This document shows positions 55,649-64,000 of a stretch of DNA of 64,000 nt, one piece after another (position 1 is the first letter of the stretch; each line of letters opens with the position of its first letter). The notes under the pieces are model-generated. The model saw only the letters and a list, made by a program, of their open reading frames with translations, was not told where the DNA came from and searched no databases. The DNA is from Spongiibacter thalassae (GTDB lineage Bacteria > Pseudomonadota > Gammaproteobacteria > Pseudomonadales > Spongiibacteraceae), in assembly GCF_012272835.1 (NCBI RefSeq), contig NZ_JAAWWK010000005.1, positions 270,125-334,124 of the forward strand, written 5' to 3'. The position numbers and the translations under genes are program-made.

Positions 55649-56482
55649 ATGAAACTGGTTCGAGTAGGAAAGGTCGGAGCCGAACGCCCGGGGATCATCG
55701 ATGCTGAGGGCAATATTAGAGACATAAGCTCTATCGTCGATGATATCGATGGGACGGCGCTGTCTTCGCAGTCGTTAGCCGAATTGAGTGCTATGAATCT
55801 CGACGATTTTCCCAGGCTTGACGGTGATCGGTTTGGGTCATGTATCTCCGGAGTCGGAAAGATTATATGTGTGGGCTTGAATTATGTAGACCATGCCTCT
55901 GAATCTGGATTCGTGGCTCCAAAGGAGCCGGTATTGTTCATGAAGGCGAGCACATCTCTATGTGGCGCGTTCGACAATGTGGAGATGCCGGTCGGGGGGG
56001 AAAAGCTGGATTATGAAGTCGAGCTAGGCGTTGTTATCGGGAAGACCGCAAAAAACGTATCAGTAGAAAATGCAGCTGCCCATATTGGTGGTTATTGCGT
56101 TTTTAATGATGTATCAGAGCGCGCGTTCCAGCTAGAAGGCACAGGGCAATGGTTGAAGGGTAAGAGCTGCGATACATTCGGCCCTTGTGGTCCTTGGTTG
56201 GTTACCCCCGATGAGGTTAAGGATATCTCCAATTTGGATTTGCAGCTCACCGTTAATGGCGAACTTCGCCAGACAGCCAATACACGAGACATGATATTTG
56301 GTGTACCCGAGTTAATCTCCTACATAAGCCGTTTTATGACTTTGCAGCCAGGTGACTTAATCGCCAGCGGTACACCTGCAGGAGTCGCGCTGGGTATGAA
56401 GCCGCCTGTTTATCTGAAGCCAGGGGATACCATGGAATTGAGTATTGAAGGGTTAGGTCAACAGAAACAAACCATCGTTTAA
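55649..56482 (+). CDS. fumarylacetoacetate hydrolase (FAH) family protein
   Basis: A 277-residue FAH-family enzyme. The metal-binding segment EPVLFMKASTSLCG is followed by LDYEVELGVVIGK and a C-terminal loop with SGTPAGVALGM. Such enzymes cleave carbon-carbon bonds in beta-diketone acids after ring opening, or decarboxylate oxaloacetate-like compounds. Next to a homogentisate-dioxygenase-like gene it is the natural hydrolase of the ring-fission product. It follows the alpha/beta hydrolase by 1 base and is followed by a terminator. Confidence 0.93.
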   Translation: MKLVRVGKVGAERPGIIDAEGNIRDISSIVDDIDGTALSSQSLAELSAMNLDDFPRLDGDRFGSCISGVGKIICVGLNYVDHASESGFVAPKEPVLFMKASTSLCGAFDNVEMPVGGEKLDYEVELGVVIGKTAKNVSVENAAAHIGGYCVFNDVSERAFQLEGTGQWLKGKSCDTFGPCGPWLVTPDEVKDISNLDLQLTVNGELRQTANTRDMIFGVPELISYISRFMTLQPGDLIASGTPAGVALGMKPPVYLKPGDTMELSIEGLGQQKQTIV

Positions 56483-56491
56483 TATAATAAT

Positions 56492-56522
56492 AAAACCGTG
56501 GGTAAAGTATTCCCGCGGTTTT
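56492..56522. terminator. hairpin terminator after the FAH gene
   Basis: AAAACCGTGGG (56492-56502) pairs with CCCGCGGTTTT (56512-56522) around a 9-base loop, with one G-U pair. The A/T arms make it bidirectional. The MFS gene starts 41 bases later and may have its own promoter. Confidence 0.75.
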
Positions 56523-56563
56523 GCCAGCGCAGCTTCATCTGGGCTGTACATAGGTAGTGAAAT

Positions 56564-57829
56564 ATGAACGAATTTAAAATCGGCTGGAAAATTGTACTCA
56601 CTTCCATGCTGGGTATCGCTTTTTGTGGCTCCAATGTACTGCTCTACTCAATAGGTGCGTTGGCACCGGCATTGTCGGAAGAATATGGCTGGTCACATGG
56701 CTCTATTCAGTTCGCATCCCTTATTTCAATATCTACCGTTGTGCTAAGTTTGCCTGTCGTCGTGCAGCTTACCGCCAGATTTGGCGTTCGCGCCGTCACG
56801 CTCGCCTCCATGTTTTTGTCTTCAGTGTTTGTCAGTCTGCACGCACTACTGCCCAGTGACATCAAGTATTTTTATTTATTCGCGTTTCTAACCGCGGTGA
56901 GTTATGCAGGTACTCTGCCGATTACGTGGACGAAAATGGTCACATCGTGGTTCGATAAAAGGCTCGGGCTGGCCCTTGGGCTTACCCTGTTAGGGACCGG
57001 ACTGGGCGGGGCCCTGGTAAAACCGATTGCCGCTGCGCTTATTGAAGGTTATGGGTGGCGTGGCGCTTATATTGGCCTGGGTATTATTCCTTTGATAATC
57101 GTACTCCCTCTGATATTTGCATGGTTTAAAGAGCCGGCATCAGACATTGAGCAGGCTGGATCGAAGGACGGCGCTGCCGACTCCGGTGATGCAGCTGATA
57201 ATTCCGCCGCGGCTCAACGACAATTTCTGAAAAACTGGCGCTTTTGGGTATTAGCCGCGGCTTACTTGCCGATTGGGTTTGCTGTTCCCGGATTGATTAC
57301 CAACATGGAGCTTATTTTAGCGACTGGCGGCGCTAGCCCAGAGGTTGTGGTCACGGCGGCATCGTCCTTTGGTCTATTTGTTATCGTCGGTCGAATTGTT
57401 GGTGGTGTATTGCTGGACAAATTCAACCCTGGGATCGTAGGAGGGGTGCTGATTTTATCTCTCTCTGTCGCGCTGTTGATGTTGTTGCAACAAGATTTAA
57501 CACTGTCTGTGGCGTTGGTTGCCATCGCTTTGGCCGGTTTCGGAACCGGTGTGGAGTTTGATGTGTTGTCCTACCTGGTGACCCGCATATTTGGGCATAA
57601 GCAATACGTGAAAGTGTTTGGTGCGGTAATGGGGATATTGTATTTATCCTCGGCTTTTGGTCCGATGCTGTTTGGTGCGACGTACGACCGTTACGGCAAT
57701 TTTGACCTTGTTCTCTATTCTACGGCGGTTGGGGTGTTCGTCTCTGCACTATTGATAGGCTCTCTAGCCGGGACTTTGAGGTCACCTGCCGTATCATCTG
57801 ACGGAAAAATATCGAGCGCTCTGCCTTAA
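56564..57829 (+). CDS. major facilitator superfamily transporter
   Basis: A 421-residue protein with 12 hydrophobic segments, a central polar loop (residues about 205-225) and MFS-like motifs, including the LTARFGVRAVTLAS region after TM2 and FDKRLGLALGLTLLGTGLGGAL. It belongs to the oxalate/formate- or aromatic-acid-permease style (monocarboxylate-type). Uptake of the substrate of this locus into the cytoplasm is the likely role. Confidence 0.9.
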   Translation: MNEFKIGWKIVLTSMLGIAFCGSNVLLYSIGALAPALSEEYGWSHGSIQFASLISISTVVLSLPVVVQLTARFGVRAVTLASMFLSSVFVSLHALLPSDIKYFYLFAFLTAVSYAGTLPITWTKMVTSWFDKRLGLALGLTLLGTGLGGALVKPIAAALIEGYGWRGAYIGLGIIPLIIVLPLIFAWFKEPASDIEQAGSKDGAADSGDAADNSAAAQRQFLKNWRFWVLAAAYLPIGFAVPGLITNMELILATGGASPEVVVTAASSFGLFVIVGRIVGGVLLDKFNPGIVGGVLILSLSVALLMLLQQDLTLSVALVAIALAGFGTGVEFDVLSYLVTRIFGHKQYVKVFGAVMGILYLSSAFGPMLFGATYDRYGNFDLVLYSTAVGVFVSALLIGSLAGTLRSPAVSSDGKISSALP

Positions 57830-57895
57830 AGTGTCAAATTTTTAAGAGGATAGGTATATACACAGAGGGCGCTTATAAGCATATGGTATGTAAAA

Positions 57896-57907
57896 TGCAC
57901 TTGTGCA
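57896..57907. promoter_or_regulatory. TGCACTTGTGCA operator, site 3
   Basis: One-mismatch palindrome in the promoter region between the MFS and TonB receptor genes, 36 bp from site 4 by centres. Confidence 0.6.
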
Positions 57908-57931
57908 AATTAAATGCCGTGGTAGTATTGT

Positions 57932-57943
57932 TGCACTAGTGTA
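57932..57943. promoter_or_regulatory. TGCACTAGTGTA operator, site 4
   Basis: Same variant as site 2 and likewise followed by CTT, 71 bases before the TonB receptor start. The receptor is therefore probably coregulated with the dioxygenase-like operon. Confidence 0.7.
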
Positions 57944-58013
57944 CTTATGGGTTCGCTTAGCGGCGCACAATTTATAGTGGCACTGAAAAAATAACTTTTA
58001 ATACTGGGTATCA

Positions 58014-60419
58014 ATGATGAAATTACTGAGAATGAGATCCCCCCTCGTTTTAACACAACTTTCTATCGCGTTAGCAGTGGCTTCGGGCCATGTAAGTGCT
58101 GCAAAGCCTGCTCTGGAAGAGGTTGTGGTTACGGCCCAGAAGCGGACGGAATTGTTGAGTGACACTCCTCTTTCGATTCAGGCAGTATCTGGTGACGCAA
58201 TGGCCAGAGAAAATATATTGGAAATGGATGATCTGGTCGCTCAAATGACCAATGTCACCTTGTCGTCAGCATCCGGTCCGCAGTTTATGACGATGCGTGG
58301 ATTGGGCACCGGCGTTGCAAATTCAGCAGCCGAGCAGTCTGTGGGCATGTTTATTGATGGTATCTATGTTAGCCGCGGATACCAGTTCAACGCACCGTTT
58401 CTGGATATCGAGCGAGTTGAAGTTCTAAAAGGCCCGCAGGGCATTTTGGCCGGTAAAAATGCTGTTGCCGGTGCGGTGGTTATACACACTAAGCGCCCAA
58501 CGGCTGAGACAGAAGGCTTCGTTCGAGGTGGTTATGAGTTCCAAAACGGAAGCGAGTTTGTAGAGGCTGCTATCTCAGGAGCATTGACAGACAACTTCTT
58601 TGTTCGTGTTACCGGGCAAACAACCAGCAATGGCGGGTGGCTGGATAAGACAACGCGGGAGTCCTCTGATGGCGTAATCCTGCAGGGCGAAGAAGATCAA
58701 AATACCACGGAAATTGACGTTTTACGCTTGAGTGCTGTTTGGGATTTCTCTGACACCTTGACGCTCTTCGGGAAGGTCGAGGGTTCTTCGAGAGACATTC
58801 TTGGCGAGCATTTCGGTACTCGGGCCATTCAACCCGGTGCGTCAACCACGCCCGGTGGAAATATTGAAGACAACTTCCGGAGTAGAGATCCCAATTTCGA
58901 TTATATTACCAATGGTGTTGCCTCAAATGGTCGCACACTGAAGGTAAGTGACAATGGCTTAAGTATTGAGGCCACTAATGGCACACCATTTATATCCGTC
59001 GATGCGCAAGCAGCTGTATTCCAGTTTGATAAGGATCTTGATGGTCTGGGTACGTTAACCGGTATTTCCGGCTATTCGACCTATAAGCATTCCCAGCTGC
59101 TGTCTAATGGCATGGTGCCTGTTGACTGGATCCAGTTCAAAGCCGATGAGGGCAATGGTGGAGATGAGTTAGATCAGTTTACGCAAGAGTTCCGCTTGGT
59201 ATCGCCCGGAGGGGAAACAATTGACTACGTCGTTGGTCTATTTTTCATGGATAGAACCATAGAGGTAGATGGTGCGCAGATATTTGTAGCGTTGTCGGAG
59301 CTCGGCATTGGCGAAGGTACTGATGCAATTATTACTCAGATATTCAAGGAGCAGACAAAAACCTATTCGGCTTTCGGTCAGCTGACCTGGAATATTGGCG
59401 AAACTTTGCGTTTGAATACAGGTGTTCGGTATACCTATGAAACGAAGGATCGACTGAAGCATTCGGTTGAGTCACCGTTTCTGAACCCACTGCTTAACAA
59501 TAATCCCATCGGCGATGCAATCCTCGCGCAATTTGGCACCGTGCCTTTTGATGAATCAGATGTTGAGGTGCCGGAAATTGAGGACACAACGATAGATCCG
59601 AGTGCCTCGCTACAGTGGGATGTGAGTGATGGAACCATGTTGTATGCCTCCTATACTGAGGCAACAAAAGCCGGTGGCTTCAATGCTCAAGCCCTTGCTG
59701 AAAAAGGCAGTGCCTATAGACCTGAGTCAGCAATTAGCTACGAAATTGGTGCCAAAAGCTTCCTGTTTGACAATCGTCTCAGTTTGAATGCTGCGATTTT
59801 CCACTCCAAGTTTACTGACTTGCAGGTAAGCAGTTTTGATAGTTCGGGTGCTGGCGCGTTGATATTTCAGAATGCTGCGACTGCAACATCCGAAGGCGTG
59901 GAGCTCGACTTCAGGCTTGCTGCGACCTCTGAGCTAGAGATCGGCGGTGCTGTTGCTTACCTCGACGCTACCTATGACGATTTCCCGGGGGCGGCATGCT
60001 CCGCCGGTAGTTCCAAGGAAAGTGACTGCGATACTTCCACCAATACGCGGAATGCTGCAGGGGATAAGTTGCGGCTGGCGGCGGATTTGAGCGGTAATCT
60101 GTATGCAGATTATCGTTGGGGTATCGGCAGCGGGTTGGTGCTTGGTTTCCGTACTGAGGTGACCTATAGCGACGATTACTATTTCACTGCTGAAAACGAT
60201 CCATATGGTCAGCAGGATGCATTTACCAAGGTCAACGTGTTGCTGGAATTGGCTGATGAGAGCAATCAGTGGTCGGTATCGCTTCTTGGTAAAAACATCA
60301 CTGATGAAACTACAGCTAACTATGGCGGTGGCGCTCCTTTCTTTGTAGGCGCTTACTGGTCGAATGTCGACAAGCCTAGACAGCTGTTTTTGAATGCACG
60401 CTATAATTTCAATTTGTGA
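58014..60419 (+). CDS. TonB-dependent outer-membrane receptor
   Basis: An 801-residue receptor with a signal peptide (LTQLSIALAVASGHVSA), a TonB box-like EEVVVTAQKR, a plug domain (about 40-160, with MTMRGLGTGVAN and GIYVSRGYQF) and a barrel ending in NARYNFNL. It belongs to the group often used for organic substrates rather than siderophores. ATG 58014 or the adjacent ATG 58017 is the start. Two operator sites precede it and a strong hairpin follows. It probably imports the locus substrate across the outer membrane. Confidence 0.93.
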   Translation: MMKLLRMRSPLVLTQLSIALAVASGHVSAAKPALEEVVVTAQKRTELLSDTPLSIQAVSGDAMARENILEMDDLVAQMTNVTLSSASGPQFMTMRGLGTGVANSAAEQSVGMFIDGIYVSRGYQFNAPFLDIERVEVLKGPQGILAGKNAVAGAVVIHTKRPTAETEGFVRGGYEFQNGSEFVEAAISGALTDNFFVRVTGQTTSNGGWLDKTTRESSDGVILQGEEDQNTTEIDVLRLSAVWDFSDTLTLFGKVEGSSRDILGEHFGTRAIQPGASTTPGGNIEDNFRSRDPNFDYITNGVASNGRTLKVSDNGLSIEATNGTPFISVDAQAAVFQFDKDLDGLGTLTGISGYSTYKHSQLLSNGMVPVDWIQFKADEGNGGDELDQFTQEFRLVSPGGETIDYVVGLFFMDRTIEVDGAQIFVALSELGIGEGTDAIITQIFKEQTKTYSAFGQLTWNIGETLRLNTGVRYTYETKDRLKHSVESPFLNPLLNNNPIGDAILAQFGTVPFDESDVEVPEIEDTTIDPSASLQWDVSDGTMLYASYTEATKAGGFNAQALAEKGSAYRPESAISYEIGAKSFLFDNRLSLNAAIFHSKFTDLQVSSFDSSGAGALIFQNAATATSEGVELDFRLAATSELEIGGAVAYLDATYDDFPGAACSAGSSKESDCDTSTNTRNAAGDKLRLAADLSGNLYADYRWGIGSGLVLGFRTEVTYSDDYYFTAENDPYGQQDAFTKVNVLLELADESNQWSVSLLGKNITDETTANYGGGAPFFVGAYWSNVDKPRQLFLNARYNFNL

Positions 60420-60469
60420 GATGTTTACGGTACCTGGAAACCTTAAATTGATATTCGCAGAAGTATAGG

Positions 60470-60481
60470 TGCACTAGTGTC
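60470..60481. promoter_or_regulatory. TGCACTAGTGTC operator, site 5
   Basis: Two-mismatch copy located 50 bases after the TonB receptor stop and before its terminator hairpin. It is less clearly placed for promoter control than the others; perhaps it acts on the downstream transcript. Confidence 0.5.
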
Positions 60482-60496
60482 TGGCTGGTGATATAT

Positions 60497-60524
60497 GAAA
60501 GCGCCTGCGGATGCAGGCGCTTTC
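60497..60524 (+). terminator. strong hairpin after the TonB receptor gene
   Basis: Perfect 12-bp stem GAAAGCGCCTGC (60497-60508) with GCAGGCGCTTTC (60513-60524), 4-base loop. It lacks a long T run but is very stable. Confidence 0.8.
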
Positions 60525-60963
60525 ATCGTGGCCGTAAAAAATCTTATCTTGAATATCCATAATGAAAGCAAGGAGAGAAAGATACCGATTGGGTTGGCTC
60601 AACAATCCCTGGCAATAGCGATGACTTCTGAGTATGCACGGGCTAGCCAACTGATGCTTGAATAAGTCATTGGTACGGCTCGGAAGAATGGATCTACTGC
60701 TAGCGACACATCTCTGTCGCTTTAGCTTGCCTCAGGCGAAGCGATGGCCAGAGCAAGCGTTATTGAAGTACAGGATTGTCGTTGAAGCAACACTACTACC
60801 GGTGGGTAGTGCCCTAAACCTTAAGTTTGTCGAGTTCGGTAGTTTGATAAAAAAACTACTCTTCTGGTTGCGGTGTGTATTGCTTCTTGATCTGTCGATT
60901 TTTGGCATCGCGATTAATCAAGGTATAGAAAGGTAGTAAATGTTATTCCGTTGGTGAATTAAA
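60525..60963. other. intergenic region before the SDR gene
   Basis: No convincing gene in this 439-base stretch. A 92-codon frame at 60658 has no domain or good ribosome site. The SDR promoter should lie here. Confidence 0.5.
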
Positions 60964-61743
60964 ATGATAGAAGATAGCAACAAAAACTTACCTCGGTACG
61001 ACTTCAGCGGCAAGGTAGCCTTGGTCACTGGAGGTGCGTCAGGTATAGGCGCTGCGGCGGTCAAACGTTTCGCCCAGTCAGGGGCCGAGGTTATTATTGC
61101 AGATATCAATGGCTCGGCCGCAGCGGATTATGCAACGGCAATATGCGCAGAGGGTGGTACAGCAGTCGGCTACGGTTGCGATGTTAGCGATGAAGCACAG
61201 GTGAAAAATCTTATCGCCTTTGCGGTGGAGACGTTCGGTGGCCTTGATTATGCGTTCAACAACGCGGGCATTATTGGCTTCGATGGAAATCTTACAGGCA
61301 CATTCACCGCAGAAAACTGGACTAAAACCCTTGAAGTAAACCTTACGGGTGTTTTTAACTGCCTAAAGCATGAGCTGGCTTATATGGCTGAACACGGTGG
61401 TGGATCCATCGTCAACAACAGTTCTTCAGCGGGCTTGTTTGCTGCCAAAGCTGGTGCGGCTTATGGTGCTACTAAGCATGGGGTGATTGGTTTGACCAAA
61501 ACCGCCGCTAAAGAGTACTTGGCTAAGGGAATTCGTGTGAATGCGGTTTGCCCCGGTGGCGTGGCTACCCCTCTTCTAGAGGATATGGTGGGCATGGCAA
61601 TTCCGGAAATTGCCCCCGGTGGAGAGATGCCGGCAATCGCTGCTCCGGAGCACATTGCGGACGCGGTGATGTGGCTTAGCTCCCCTGCGTCAGCCTTTGT
61701 CATTGGGCAGGCAATGCTGATCGATGGTGGAACGTTCCTATAA
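60964..61743 (+). CDS. short-chain dehydrogenase/reductase
   Basis: A 259-residue classical SDR. NAD(P) motif ALVTGGASGIGAAAV, NNAG motif at about residue 99, catalytic Ser near 154, Tyr167 and Lys171 in YGATK, and a typical C-terminus AMLIDGGTF. An acidic residue after beta-2 (ADINGS) suggests NAD preference. The ribosome site is weak. It may oxidise an alcohol precursor of the locus substrate (inference). Confidence 0.93.
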   Translation: MIEDSNKNLPRYDFSGKVALVTGGASGIGAAAVKRFAQSGAEVIIADINGSAAADYATAICAEGGTAVGYGCDVSDEAQVKNLIAFAVETFGGLDYAFNNAGIIGFDGNLTGTFTAENWTKTLEVNLTGVFNCLKHELAYMAEHGGGSIVNNSSSAGLFAAKAGAAYGATKHGVIGLTKTAAKEYLAKGIRVNAVCPGGVATPLLEDMVGMAIPEIAPGGEMPAIAAPEHIADAVMWLSSPASAFVIGQAMLIDGGTFL

Positions 61744-61931
61744 TTCGAATAGGATTATCTCGGTAGTCGATTTCCGAGGGCTACGGTTCGGTGAAGGAGC
61801 AAATGAATGTAGATAGGCTCCAGGTGAACACCTGTTGTCCATTTTTCACGATATCGCTCTCGAGAAGGCGCGGCCTTCGAGAGAAAGTCAGTATGGCGTA
61901 AAGCAATATTTCTCACTTAAAGGCAATATTT

Positions 61932-62813
61932 ATGCACTCACAATCTCAAAATCAATCGAATACAATACTTTGGGGCCTAAGTATAGCGCTGGTTATACAT
62001 TCAGTTCTGATGGTCTTTCACTTGCTGCCGACATATTTAAATGCTCCCCTGATGGTGGTATTGCTGACCTCGTTTATGGTACTCCATGGGTTGAGAAGTT
62101 ATTCCGGCGTGGAGGTCGTTGCATTTTTCGTTATTGGCTTTGTTGTTAGCAATGCTTATGAAAACTTAAGCGTTATGACCGGCTTTCCTTTCGGTGATTA
62201 TTACTATACCGATAAGTTCGGTGCCAAGCTTTTTTTGGTCCCATTAGTGATTGCTCCGGCATACATTGGCATGGGTTATCTTTCGTGGATGTTGGCTCAA
62301 GTGCTATTGGGCACCTGGGGACGTAGTCTCCGTGGTTCAGAGCGTATTTTGGTTCCCGTTATCGCGAGTTTCGTGATGGTGATGTGGGATTTGGTTATGG
62401 ATCCAAAATCAGCCACCATTTATCAATTCTGGATTTGGGAAGACGGTGGTGATTACTTCGGCGTTCCATTTGTCAATTTTCTTGGCTGGTTGCTGTGTGT
62501 TTATACAATTTTTCAGCTGTTCGCGCTTTTTCTAGCGCGCCGTGAAAAGAGCGGGGCAAGAGAGCAAAAGCCTCAAATGATGCTTCCTGCTTATTGGTAC
62601 ACGGCGGTACTTGGCTATGCTTCAGTTGCCTTAAACCAAGGACTTAGAGCACTAGATAAGCCTGAGAATACTACCGTATACGACGCTGCTGGCGTTGCAT
62701 GGCAAACAGACCACATCAACAGCAGTATGGGGTTGATCACCATATTTACGATGGGCTTTGTTATTTTGCTGTCGTCGATGCTAATTGCGAGATCGACACA
62801 AAAAGAGAATTGA
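61932..62813 (+). CDS. carotenoid biosynthesis-like integral membrane protein (DUF422/CruF type)
   Basis: A 293-residue membrane protein with about seven hydrophobic segments and the family pattern FPFGDYYYTDKFG, VPLVIAPAYIGMGYLSWM and MVMWDLVMDPKSA...WIWEDGGDYFGVPF. CruF-like members hydrate carotenoids; others in proteobacteria have unknown hydratase or lipid roles. ATG 61932 has no strong ribosome site. No other carotenoid gene is visible, so a carotenoid role is uncertain. Confidence 0.8.
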   Translation: MHSQSQNQSNTILWGLSIALVIHSVLMVFHLLPTYLNAPLMVVLLTSFMVLHGLRSYSGVEVVAFFVIGFVVSNAYENLSVMTGFPFGDYYYTDKFGAKLFLVPLVIAPAYIGMGYLSWMLAQVLLGTWGRSLRGSERILVPVIASFVMVMWDLVMDPKSATIYQFWIWEDGGDYFGVPFVNFLGWLLCVYTIFQLFALFLARREKSGAREQKPQMMLPAYWYTAVLGYASVALNQGLRALDKPENTTVYDAAGVAWQTDHINSSMGLITIFTMGFVILLSSMLIARSTQKEN

Positions 62814-63722
62814 AAGAATAGCCACCAATTGCGCCGGTCGATTTAGCAAGTGTTCTTCACTATTCGAAGTCGGCCGGTTATTTGGCAAAGGCTCCTGATT
62901 GCTTCAACGCCTGTTTAGGCGCTTGTGATAGCGCATTTCTAAATCTTTGCACTGGCTTTGCGTCGATCAAAGTTGGATAGCGTGGTTGATCTAAATCACG
63001 CTATCTTACGCCTGAACACCGGCCTACTACGTGAAATACTCTGAACTTTCCCACTATTCGAATGCTAGCGTCTGCGTAATAACTTCGCGGCGGTAGCTTG
63101 ATGGCGATCAAATTATTCGTCATGGGCAATTGTCGCTGCCTTCCGTACTTCTCCTTACTAATTTCCTTGCAGTACACAATCAATTGTCGACATACGATGC
63201 TCGGACCTGGTTTTAATTACCGGGTGCACGCGCTTGTTTGGCTCGCGGAGGGTGTGAGAAAGTCAAGAGAATCACTTGCGTCTGATCTTATTCGTGGCAG
63301 AAATAGACTGATTTGGCGGATAAGGTATGCCCTCAAGCTATGCGGCCAATGTACCGAGTCGCCAGGAAAAGAAAAATTGATAAATGGCGTTGCTTTCGGC
63401 GGGCCTGTTAATCGTTCAGGTGCAGTGGCGCACCTACGGTACAGTCAAAGCATTTATCAATTCCCTCCTTGACATAATAAATGCACTAGTGCATTCTTTT
63501 TTCGATGGCGCTATTTTTCGTCTACAGAATTATGCGAATAATCTGCTTGTGCTTTATGGCGCAGTGAGTTGGTTGTTTGAATTTTTGAGTAAGGCATTGT
63601 GGAGAATTCCTGCGCCTAAAAGCCAGTTTCAGTTCCGTATCACAAGTCAGTTTGGGTGTTCGCGTTAATCACAAAAATACCGTAGTGCCCAAAAATGCTT
63701 GCAACTCACTCAAAGGGAAACC
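62814..63722. other. 900-base region without a clear gene
   Basis: Only short frames without domains are present (for example 63098 and 63384). The area contains operator site 6 and must hold the promoter of the following HAD gene. I see no RNA gene or insertion sequence. Confidence 0.55.
63482..63493. promoter_or_regulatory. TGCACTAGTGCA operator, site 6
   Basis: Perfect palindrome that extends to 16 bp (AATGCACTAGTGCATT, 63480-63495), the best copy in the window, about 230 bases before the HAD gene. Confidence 0.7.
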
Positions 63723-64000
63723 ATGAAAAAGATTAAGGATTTGTTGGCGGATATAGAAAAAAGTCCGGAAGGGCCTGAAACGGCTGCTCTATTTGATTTC
63801 GATGGCACCATCATCGCAGGATACTCGGCGACGCACTTTATGCGTGAGCAGATTAGGCGCGGAGATTTTAGTCCAAAAGATCTGATGCAGATGTTCCGCG
63901 CTATTAATAGCTTCGGTAAAGGTAATATTGGCTTCTCCGGGATGATGGCTGTATCCGCCCAATTTGTTCGTGGTATCGATGAGGACGTGTACTGGGATTT
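63723..64000 (+). CDS. HAD-IB family phosphatase, partial
   Basis: The frame starts at ATG 63723 and runs off the right edge after 92 codons. The HAD nucleophile motif FDFDGT follows ETAAL near residue 27; FMREQIRRGDFS resembles the HAD-IB (SerB-like) cap region. Some of these are fused to an acyltransferase domain, which cannot be checked here. A perfect TGCACTAGTGCA site lies in its upstream region. Confidence 0.8.
   Translation, partial: MKKIKDLLADIEKSPEGPETAALFDFDGTIIAGYSATHFMREQIRRGDFSPKDLMQMFRAINSFGKGNIGFSGMMAVSAQFVRGIDEDVYWD

Noticed and set aside
60658-60936. Small gene upstream of the SDR
   Set aside because: A start without ribosome site and a sequence without domain or conserved look.
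62814-63722. Genes at 63098 and 63384
   Set aside because: Frames lack ribosome sites, domains and protein-like composition; they overlap each other and an operator.

Overview
The window looks like the chromosome of an aerobic, heterotrophic gammaproteobacterium. Protein flavour and gene partnerships (complete paa phenylacetyl-CoA pathway, MMPL/DUF1329/DUF1302 envelope cassettes, TonB receptor, many CoA-ester enzymes) suggest a marine lineage of the Cellvibrionales/Spongiibacteraceae type. That taxonomic guess is inference; no rRNA or tRNA gene was seen.

Block 1 (about 0.2-17.2 kb) is a phenylacetate island. It holds a divergent FadB-type fusion that can replace PaaF and PaaH, then paaZ-paaG-paaJ-paaABCDE-paaI, an orphan tatA-like gene, an Rrf2 regulator with a two-domain SnoaL-like protein (both preceded by the same TATGTA-N11-TACATA operator), paaK, a thiolase homologue that has lost catalytic residues, a small EthD-like protein and an aldehyde dehydrogenase. 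Block 2 (17.5-31.5 kb) extends it upstream: a styrene oxide isomerase (StyC type), a FeaR-like AraC regulator, a CurA-type reductase, an envelope cassette (MMPL transporter, DUF1329, YCF48 propeller, DUF1302, second DUF1329), an FAD/NAD(P) oxidoreductase and paaY. Together they suggest the route aryl epoxide -> phenylacetaldehyde -> phenylacetate -> phenylacetyl-CoA -> acetyl-CoA + succinyl-CoA. No styrene monooxygenase is present, so the epoxide source is open.

Block 3 (31.5-49.5 kb) is a mobile-element graveyard: a 5'-truncated Tn3-family tnpA, an IS21-family element with a one-base frameshift in istA, an orphan MbcA/ParS-type antitoxin, AT-rich DNA with palindromic repeats, a 1794-residue protein with two tyrosine-recombinase-like catalytic regions, a large serine recombinase broken by two one-base deletions, and an intact hipBA module behind two long palindromic operators.

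Block 4 (50-64 kb) is a second, apparently undescribed catabolic locus: a TetR regulator, a homogentisate-dioxygenase-like enzyme with all iron ligands, a CitE-type lyase, a MaoC hydratase, a CaiB CoA-transferase (the enzyme trio of the itaconate/citramalyl-CoA route), an alpha/beta hydrolase, an FAH-family hydrolase, an MFS transporter and a TonB receptor, followed by an SDR, a carotenoid-biosynthesis-like membrane protein and a partial HAD phosphatase. A palindrome, TGCACTAGTGCA or near variants, occurs six times, all in non-coding DNA and mostly upstream of genes of this block. It is the best candidate for a local regulon operator.
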